From Planctomycetota bacterium (GTDB lineage: Bacteria; Planctomycetota; UBA1135; GCA-002686595): 64,000 nucleotides of DNA. The notes below the pieces were generated by a model. It ran no database searches. It worked only from the letters and a program-made list of their open reading frames with translations, and was not told where the DNA came from. Shown here piece by piece: positions 58,850 to 64,000 of this stretch. How positions within the stretch are numbered: position 1 is the stretch's first letter; the number at the start of each line of letters is the position of its first letter. A program made the position numbers and the translations under genes. The stretch lies in the NCBI GenBank assembly GCA_022446815.1, contig JAKVCD010000015.1:46267-110266 (forward strand), given 5' to 3'.

Positions 58850-60190
58850 TCACTCGAGCCCAGAGGGCTCGCGCGGCTCCGCCGCAGGCTCTGTCACCTC
58901 TAGGCTGACCTCCTTTGGCAGGCTGCGACGCAAATTCCCGAGCGCTGCGTCGTCGACCTTGAGCTCGATCGACAGCTTCGAGTTGTCATCGCATATCTCC
59001 TCTGAGAGGACGACCCCCGCCTTGCGCATGCGCGCGATAGTGCGACCGTCGGCGAGGGGGACGAGCGCGCGCAGCTTGGCGGAGCGCAGGTCGATGCGCT
59101 GTTGGACCAGGCGGTCGAGGTCCTCCACTCCCTCGCCTGTCTTTGCTGAGAGGAAGAGGCTGTCCTCTTGGCGGTCTGCGCGAAGCCAGGTGAGCTCGAT
59201 GGAGTCTGTCACGGCGTCGATCTTGTTGAAGACCAAGACCATGTCTCGACCGCCGTGTGAGAGCTCCCCTAAGACCTTGTCCACAGCTCGGATCTGCTCG
59301 ATCGCGTCAGGATGGGAGGCGTCGGCGACATGCAGCAGGAGGTCTGCATGCAGCGTCTCCTCCAAGGTCGCGTGGAAGGAGGCGACGAGGTGGTGCGGGA
59401 GCCTAGACAGGAATCCCACCGTGTCCGAGAGGAGCGCTGTGCGGCCATCCGAGAGCTGCCACTGTCGTGTGCGAGTGTCGAGGGTCGCGAAGAGCAGATC
59501 GGCGGCGAACTCGCCAGCCCCGGTCAGCCGGTTCAGCAACGTGGACTTCCCCGCGTTCGTGTAGCCGACGAGCCCGATGGTGTACTCGTCGTGGCGAGAG
59601 CTAACCTCGCGCATCTTCCGCTTCTCGATCTGTTTGAGCTGCTTCTTGAGATCGCTGATCCGCTTACGGATGAGGCGGCGGTCCGTTTCGAGCTGAGTCT
59701 CACCCGGCCCCCGCGCGCCGATAGCTCCCTCCATCCGCTCTAAGTGAGTCCACATGCGCTTCAAGCGAGGGAGCAGGTACTCAGTCTGCGCGAGCTCGAC
59801 TTGAAGGCGCGCCTGCCCCGTCCTCGCCCGGCGAGCGAAGATGTCGAGGATCAGCTCAGAGCGGTCGATCACTCTCACCTTCCATGCCTTCTCGAGGTTG
59901 CGACCCTGAGCGGGTGTGAGGTCGTTATCCACGACGACGCCGTCAGGTTTGTGCGCGCGAACCTCATCTAGGACCTCCTCCACCTTGCCCCTTCCCATCA
60001 GGGTTGCGGAGGCGGGTCGTTCCCGGCGCTGGACGACGCCATCTCCAACGACGTCTCCTCCGGCCGCTTCGACGAGCCCGCGGGCCTCTGTGAGGTCCCC
60101 CTCCTGCTCGACCACTTGGTCAGGGAAGATCACGCCGCACAGGACGAACCTCTCGCGCGGAGCGCGCGTCGCGTGCATCCCGCGTGTCAT
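58850..60190 (-). CDS. hflX: GTPase HflX
   Basis: Ribosome-binding GTPase that splits stalled or heat-damaged ribosomes in other bacteria, 446 aa. HflX N-terminal domain (DGVVVDNDLTPAQGRNLEKA), glycine-rich loop GARGPGETQLETDRR, G1 GLVGYTNAGKSTLLNRL, G3 DTVGFLSRLPHHL, G4 NKID. A C-terminal extension ends TEPAAEPREPSGLE. Its ATG overlaps the nadB stop (ATGA). Confidence 0.95.
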   Translation of the reverse strand: MTRGMHATRAPRERFVLCGVIFPDQVVEQEGDLTEARGLVEAAGGDVVGDGVVQRRERPASATLMGRGKVEEVLDEVRAHKPDGVVVDNDLTPAQGRNLEKAWKVRVIDRSELILDIFARRARTGQARLQVELAQTEYLLPRLKRMWTHLERMEGAIGARGPGETQLETDRRLIRKRISDLKKQLKQIEKRKMREVSSRHDEYTIGLVGYTNAGKSTLLNRLTGAGEFAADLLFATLDTRTRQWQLSDGRTALLSDTVGFLSRLPHHLVASFHATLEETLHADLLLHVADASHPDAIEQIRAVDKVLGELSHGGRDMVLVFNKIDAVTDSIELTWLRADRQEDSLFLSAKTGEGVEDLDRLVQQRIDLRSAKLRALVPLADGRTIARMRKAGVVLSEEICDDNSKLSIELKVDDAALGNLRRSLPKEVSLEVTEPAAEPREPSGLE

Positions 60191-61980
60191 AGGGTTGGGA
60201 CGCCCGCGTGTCCGACGGGCACGTGACTCGGCTCAGCGCCCACGGCGCGATCTCCATCGAGTCGTGCGCGTAGCAAAGTGTGCTTGCGCCATCCCTCAAG
60301 CTGCTCAGGGTAGTCCTCACGGTGATGCACTCCTCGGGACTCTTCGCGAACGAGGGCTGAGCTCGTCGCTAAGTGTGCGACCGTGAGCATGTTCAAGAGC
60401 TCAAAGGTGCGTGCCTCCTTTGGGGCTAGGTCTTGGACCACTTGAGCCCAGAAGGCGAGCTTCTCCTTCGCCTCAGTCAGCCCAGCGCCGGTGCGCTGTA
60501 CGCCCATGTGTCGCCACATCAGCGACTTCATGGAGTAGGTGATGTCTTGGAGGTTGAGCGAGACCGAGAGGGCACTCGAGCGAGCGGAGACGCCACCCGC
60601 CGTCGGTCGAGAGCCCGCGCGGCCTGCGGAGGCCCTGCCCGCTGCGGCGATCTCTCGCCCCGTGCCGACGCCGAGGACCAGCCCCTCGAGGAGTGAGTTG
60701 GAGCCCATTCGGTTAGCCCCATGAATGCCTGAGCTCGCGACCTCCCCTACGGCCCAGAGTCCGGGGACGTCCGTGCGCCCAGCGAGGTCGACGCAGACGC
60801 CGCCGATTTGATAGTGGGCGCCGGGGCGAACAGGGATCGGCTCCTTCGCGATGTCGATACCAAAGGCTCGGCAGAAGCGACTGATCCCAGGGAAGAGAGT
60901 GTGAGGGTCCCTGTCGAGCTCTGAGAGGTCGAGGTAGCAGCTGGTGTCTTCGGTCTCGACCATGCGTGTGAAGACCGCGCGGCTGACGACGTCGCGTGGG
61001 GCTAGTTCCGCGTCGGGGTGGAAGTCGCCCATAAAGCGCTCGCCGTTGCGGTCACGCAGGACAGCACCAGCCCCGCGGACGATCTCAGAGATGAGGACCC
61101 TGGCCGCGCCCGCGACGTAGAGGCATGTCGGGTGGAACTGAACAAACTCTAGGTCGCGCAGGGTCGCGCCAGCGCGCCACGCCATCGCGACGCCGTCACC
61201 TGTAGAGATGGTCGGGTTGGTCGTCTCTCGCCAGATATGTCCTGAGCCGCCGGTGGCGAGGAGCACCTGGCCAGCGGAGAAGGCGAGCGGCTCACTGCCG
61301 CGGTCCAAGGTGACGACACCGGCGGCGCAGCCCTCGGCGTCAAAGAGGACGTCGACTGCCTGCTGGTGCGGGAAGATAGAGATCCCGGGGTGCTGGGTGA
61401 GCGCGCGCTGAAGAGTGTGTTGAATCTCTGCCCCCGTCGCGTCCCCTCGTGCGTGGGCGACCCTTGGAGCGCTGTGTCCTCCCTCGCGGGACAAAGAGAG
61501 CTCACCATTGGGCTCGCGATCAAACTGCGCGCCCATATCCAGCAGGTGATGAAAGACAGCAGGCCCATCAGCGATGACATGCCTCACGACGTCCTCCTCG
61601 CAGAGCTCACGCCCAACCCTCAGAGTGTCGGCGACATGATCGTCGACAGAGTCCTCAGCAGAGAGAACGGCAGCAACGCCGCCCTGCGCATAGCGCGTGT
61701 TCCCCTCGCGCGGCTCTCCCTTCGTAAGCAGAGCGACAGAGAGGCCAGCAGCAGCGGCCTCAAGCGCAGCGACACCCCCAGCAGCACCCCCACCGACAAC
61801 GACGAGATCGAAGGTGTGGGAGGCGACCGATCGGGGGTCGTAGGCGCAGAGGGAGCGGTTGGTGAGGAGAGTGGAGGCGGTCAAGACGGTGCTCTTGTAG
61901 AGAGTCCGCGCCGAAGCGGGCCGCAGATTGTAGCGATGGGGAAAAACCCTAACAGACCCTGTTAGGGCAGGATCACTCAT
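60187..61980 (-). CDS. nadB: L-aspartate oxidase
   Basis: FAD enzyme that oxidises aspartate to iminoaspartate in NAD synthesis. FAD motif FDLVVVGGGAAGGVAALEAA, GNTRYAQGGVAAVL, VAHARGDATGAEIQHTLQRA and GIHGANRMGSNSLLEGLVLG are all clear. The open frame gives 597 aa, with about 55 residues before the FAD motif. The ATG at 61980 has no ribosome-binding site, and its first codons overlap a perfect palindrome (61947-61967). A later start, for example the TTG near codon 34, is therefore likely. nadA and nadC are not in the window. Confidence 0.93.
   Translation of the reverse strand: MSDPALTGSVRVFPHRYNLRPASARTLYKSTVLTASTLLTNRSLCAYDPRSVASHTFDLVVVGGGAAGGVAALEAAAAGLSVALLTKGEPREGNTRYAQGGVAAVLSAEDSVDDHVADTLRVGRELCEEDVVRHVIADGPAVFHHLLDMGAQFDREPNGELSLSREGGHSAPRVAHARGDATGAEIQHTLQRALTQHPGISIFPHQQAVDVLFDAEGCAAGVVTLDRGSEPLAFSAGQVLLATGGSGHIWRETTNPTISTGDGVAMAWRAGATLRDLEFVQFHPTCLYVAGAARVLISEIVRGAGAVLRDRNGERFMGDFHPDAELAPRDVVSRAVFTRMVETEDTSCYLDLSELDRDPHTLFPGISRFCRAFGIDIAKEPIPVRPGAHYQIGGVCVDLAGRTDVPGLWAVGEVASSGIHGANRMGSNSLLEGLVLGVGTGREIAAAGRASAGRAGSRPTAGGVSARSSALSVSLNLQDITYSMKSLMWRHMGVQRTGAGLTEAKEKLAFWAQVVQDLAPKEARTFELLNMLTVAHLATSSALVREESRGVHHREDYPEQLEGWRKHTLLRARLDGDRAVGAEPSHVPVGHAGVPTL
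61947..61967. promoter_or_regulatory. Perfect 9-bp palindrome at the nadB 5' end (putative operator)
   Basis: CCCTAACAG-ACC-CTGTTAGGG. It falls inside the first codons of the longest nadB frame. Further copies of the half-site lie upstream: TGTTAGGG at 62131-62138 and CTGTTAG at 62164-62170. The binding factor, if any, is unknown. Confidence 0.4.
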
Positions 61981-62201
61981 GTTCTAGGAGGAAATCGGCA
62001 AAGCTGAGGGATGAGATGGGAGGAGTGATTGTTGTTGGAAAGAGCCGAAATTGAGGGAAGAGTTACGGACAAACTTCCTAGTGGCTTGCGCATCAGAGAA
62101 ACGAGGAAGAAACAATCGAAGTTTTAGACTTGTTAGGGTCAAACCAGCCGATACATTAGGCCTCTGTTAGCCAAACACCACGCAAACCCAGCGACGAAAC
62201 T

Positions 62202-62297
62202 ATGAACACATCTGACAACATCCTCAGCGCGGTCCTCTCTGAGCTCCCCTCGATCGTCTTCTTCGGCGTCATCTTCACGGTGACGTTGATCGTCTGA
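62202..62297 (+). CDS. Possible 31-aa single-span membrane protein
   Basis: ATG to TGA without break, sequence MNTSDNILSAVLSELPSIVF followed by FGVIFTVTLIV. The last 16 residues are a plausible membrane segment ending at the stop, the typical look of a small membrane protein. No strong ribosome-binding site is seen. It lies in the otherwise gene-free region between nadB and lexA (61981-62516). Confidence 0.35.
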   Translation: MNTSDNILSAVLSELPSIVFFGVIFTVTLIV

Positions 62298-62323
62298 GCC
62301 CAAAGGAACTAAGGGGCTCCAAA

Positions 62324-62390
62324 AGCACAACAATCCGAAGCCCAGAATCAATCGGAAGCCCAGACTCCGAAGCACAACAAGTCGGAAACC
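62324..62390. repeat. Short direct and inverted repeats upstream of lexA
   Basis: AGCACAACAA occurs at 62324-62333 and 62371-62380. TCCGA/TCGGA pairs occur twice: 62334-62338 with 62352-62356, and 62366-62370 with 62382-62386. The unit is roughly repeated in tandem. Possible operator array for lexA, 127 bases before its ATG. Confidence 0.35.
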
Positions 62391-62516
62391 AAATCGAGGG
62401 AGCCTCCACCACGGCCCCTCAACCGCCGCTCCCCAAGGATGCGGCGGCCTTGAACACGGACCCAGCTCATCTCTGCCAAGTCCGAATCATCAACCCCTCT
62501 CAAGGATGCCAAGAGC

Positions 62517-63119
62517 ATGACCCCCACTCCCCTCACAAGGCGACAGCGAGAGATCCTCACGTTCATCACGAACTTTGTAGAAGACCAAGGGATCTCCCCG
62601 ACCTTAGAGGAGATCGCAGGCAACTTCGGAGTGAACAAGGTGACGATCTTCGGCCATGTCAGAGAGCTGGAGAGGAAAGGGGCGATCACTAAGGGAGATA
62701 GGCACACCAGCCGATCGATACAGCCCTCTCAAGAGGCACCTCGAGAGAGAGGCACTGTCCAGATCCTAGGGCGCATCGCAGCGGGCGCGCCCATTGAAAC
62801 TGTTGAGCACCCCGAAGAGCTCTCCTTACAGGACCTGGTTCCGCCGGGAGGTGAGGTGTACGCCCTTCGGGTCAAGGGTGACTCCATGATTGAGGACGCC
62901 ATCTGCGATGGAGACCTCGTCTTAGTGGAGCGCCGAGAGGAAGCGAGAGATGGGGAGACCGTGGTCGCTGTCCTCCCCGGGGAAGAGGCCACTTTGAAGC
63001 GCTTCTACCTCGAGGAGGATGGCGTCCGCCTCCAACCGGCGAACTCGACAATGGAGCCCATCATGGCTCCCTCGGTAGAAATCCGAGGGGTCGTAGTGAG
63101 CGTCATTCGTCAGATCTAA
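62517..63119 (+). CDS. lexA: LexA-type repressor/autoprotease
   Basis: SOS repressor, 200 aa. N-terminal winged helix (LTRRQREILTFITNFVEDQG; ISPTLEEIAGNFGVNKVTIF). Self-cleavage site Ala89-Gly90 in RIAAGAPIE. Catalytic dyad Ser123 (KGDSMIED) and Lys161 (ATLKRF). The recognition helix differs from E. coli LexA, so a non-CTGT operator is expected. No partner gene; no other SOS gene in the window. Confidence 0.93.
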   Translation: MTPTPLTRRQREILTFITNFVEDQGISPTLEEIAGNFGVNKVTIFGHVRELERKGAITKGDRHTSRSIQPSQEAPRERGTVQILGRIAAGAPIETVEHPEELSLQDLVPPGGEVYALRVKGDSMIEDAICDGDLVLVERREEARDGETVVAVLPGEEATLKRFYLEEDGVRLQPANSTMEPIMAPSVEIRGVVVSVIRQI

Positions 63120-63494
63120 GGCGAAGGTTTACCCGTCCCAGGGAAGGCAGGATTTGATGGGCTCGAAGCCAGCTGCGTTCTTGACCTGATCCTCTAGTGC
63201 GTCTTGTTTGACGCCCAGGAACGTCTCATCGCGAATTCACGTTAAGTAATCACGATGAGCCGGCTTTGTGATGATCTTCAGTAACATCACAACCCATTTG
63301 GAAGTTGAGCCTAATACACACAACTCTCGGACTTACGACATCCATTAATGAACCGCAGGGAGATATAAATGGAACAAAGCCGGCAAAGGTCTCAAAGTTA
63401 CCGCTATTAAAGTTTAATCCCGACCTCTTTGCTGAAGAGCACGTTGATACATCTCTCGTCTGAGGAATGATTGATGAGTTCAAACTTATAGCGC
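63120..63494. other. Structured, AT-richer non-coding stretch between lexA and the rRNA operon
   Basis: 375 bases without a supported gene. Perfect inverted repeats: GCGTC/GACGC at 63199-63203/63210-63214; CTCATCG/CGATGAG at 63225-63231/63253-63259; TTGTGATG/CATCACAA at 63266-63273/63285-63292. A small RNA or lexA 3' UTR is possible. I recognise no known RNA family. Confidence 0.35.
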
Positions 63495-63534
63495 AAAAAA
63501 AAAGGTGCCCCCAGAGCAAGCTCTAGGGGCACCT
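63495..63534 (-). terminator. Rho-independent terminator of the rRNA operon
   Basis: 15-base arms (63503-63517/63520-63534) with one mismatch around a 2-base loop; on the minus strand followed by a run of eight or more T. It lies just after 5S rRNA. Confidence 0.92.
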
Positions 63535-63541
63535 GATAAAA

Positions 63542-63649
63542 ACCCGGCGATAACCTACTTTCGCGCATAGCACTATCATCGGCGGTTACTGCTTGACGAC
63601 CGTGTTCGGGATGGGAACGGGTATGGCCAGGAACCTATATTCACCGGGA
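63542..63649 (-). rRNA. rrf: 5S ribosomal RNA
   Basis: The minus strand reads CCCGGTGAATATAGG at the 5' end, the conserved CCCGTTCCCATCCCGAACAC in the middle, and GCGAAAGTAGG then TCGCCGGG at the 3' end. The ends pair as helix I. The length is about 108-110 bases; ends are placed by pairing, good to a few bases. Confidence 0.93.
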
Positions 63650-63813
63650 ATTCCTAGGGAGATAGGGCCTTTACTGAGGCAAAAGCCTCAGTGGACCCTT
63701 CTCCTGAAGAAAAAGGCAAGCTGGAGTACGACGTGACGCACCAGGAATTAAAGGAGAACTTTCCTTCCACCTGACGCTTGTGTTCCGAGGAACACACTAC
63801 GACTGGAGGAAGG
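63650..63813 (-). other. 23S-5S rRNA spacer
   Basis: About 164 bases. Contains a perfect 8-bp stem ACTGAGGC-AAAA-GCCTCAGT (63673-63692) and a smaller GTGTTC/GAACAC stem, probably processing elements. No tRNA gene is present. Confidence 0.6.

Positions 63814-64000
<187 letters not shown>

Noticed and set aside
62139..62375. 78-aa minus-strand frame in the nadB-lexA gap
   Set aside because: No ribosome-binding site, odd composition, and overlaps the repeat array and a more plausible plus-strand small frame.
63225..63292. attC-like site (GTTAAGT near paired stems)
   Set aside because: No matching RYYYAAC partner, no integrase and no cassette genes.
63250..63519. 89-aa minus-strand frame after 5S rRNA
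   Set aside because: Its start lies inside the rRNA terminator; no family resemblance.

Overview
This is a GC-rich bacterial chromosome window made almost entirely of housekeeping genes. The phylum that fits best is Planctomycetota, but this is inference from gene content. The points in favour are a single-chain SecDF, no rpmD (L30) in an otherwise complete spc operon, a secreted prenyltransferase/squalene-cyclase-repeat protein, a TDD/Tsr3-type protein in the str operon, and acidic Ala/Pro/Glu tails on several ribosomal proteins. I see no insertion sequence, prophage, integrase or CRISPR array.

Layout. Bases 1-4474 (+) hold the end of an acetyl-/succinyl-ornithine carbamoyltransferase gene and dnaE. 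From 37.5 kb down to 4.5 kb everything is on the minus strand and forms one translation/transcription block. In transcription order it is: tRNA-Thr(TGT), tRNA-Tyr(GTA), tRNA-Gly(TCC), tRNA-Thr(GGT), tuf, rpmG, secE, nusG, rplK, rplA, rplJ, rplL, rpoB, rpoC, rpsL, rpsG, a Tsr3-like gene, an EF-G-family gene, the S10 operon (rpsJ to rpsQ), the spc operon (rplN to rpmJ, including secY, adk and infA) and the alpha operon (rpsM, rpsK, rpsD, rpoA, rplQ). It ends at a strong terminator that faces the end of dnaE. Three sigma70-like promoters of the form TTGACC-N16/17-TAnnnT can be read before the tRNA genes, before rpsL and before rpsJ.

Bases 37.5-47.7 kb (mostly -) carry aroC behind an orphan receiver-domain gene, a MutS2 without its Smr domain joined to a GT-C-type membrane protein, a Cys/Met-metabolism PLP enzyme (+), an HU/IHF-family gene, dtd, a TPR lipoprotein gene and trpS. 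Bases 47.8-58.8 kb (mostly +) carry an unrecognised aromatic-Pro repeat envelope protein directly in front of mlaE-mlaF-mlaD, then a prenyltransferase-repeat protein, ribE (-), trmD, rplS, the secDF fusion and a small LysM protein. Bases 58.8-64 kb carry hflX and nadB (-), a non-coding stretch with palindromes and repeats, lexA (+), another structured non-coding stretch, then 5S rRNA and the 3' end of 23S rRNA (both -).

How it works together. The minus-strand block co-orders production of ribosomal proteins, RNA polymerase, elongation factors and Sec components. Spacers with hairpins (before rpsJ, between rpsJ and rplC, between rplL and rpoB) are where I would look for autogenous control. The least familiar parts are the Tsr3-like gene placed just after a terminator in the str operon, the EF-G with a non-canonical domain IV tip, the acidic tails on L10, L15 and L22, and the aromatic-repeat protein coupled to an Mla-type lipid transporter.
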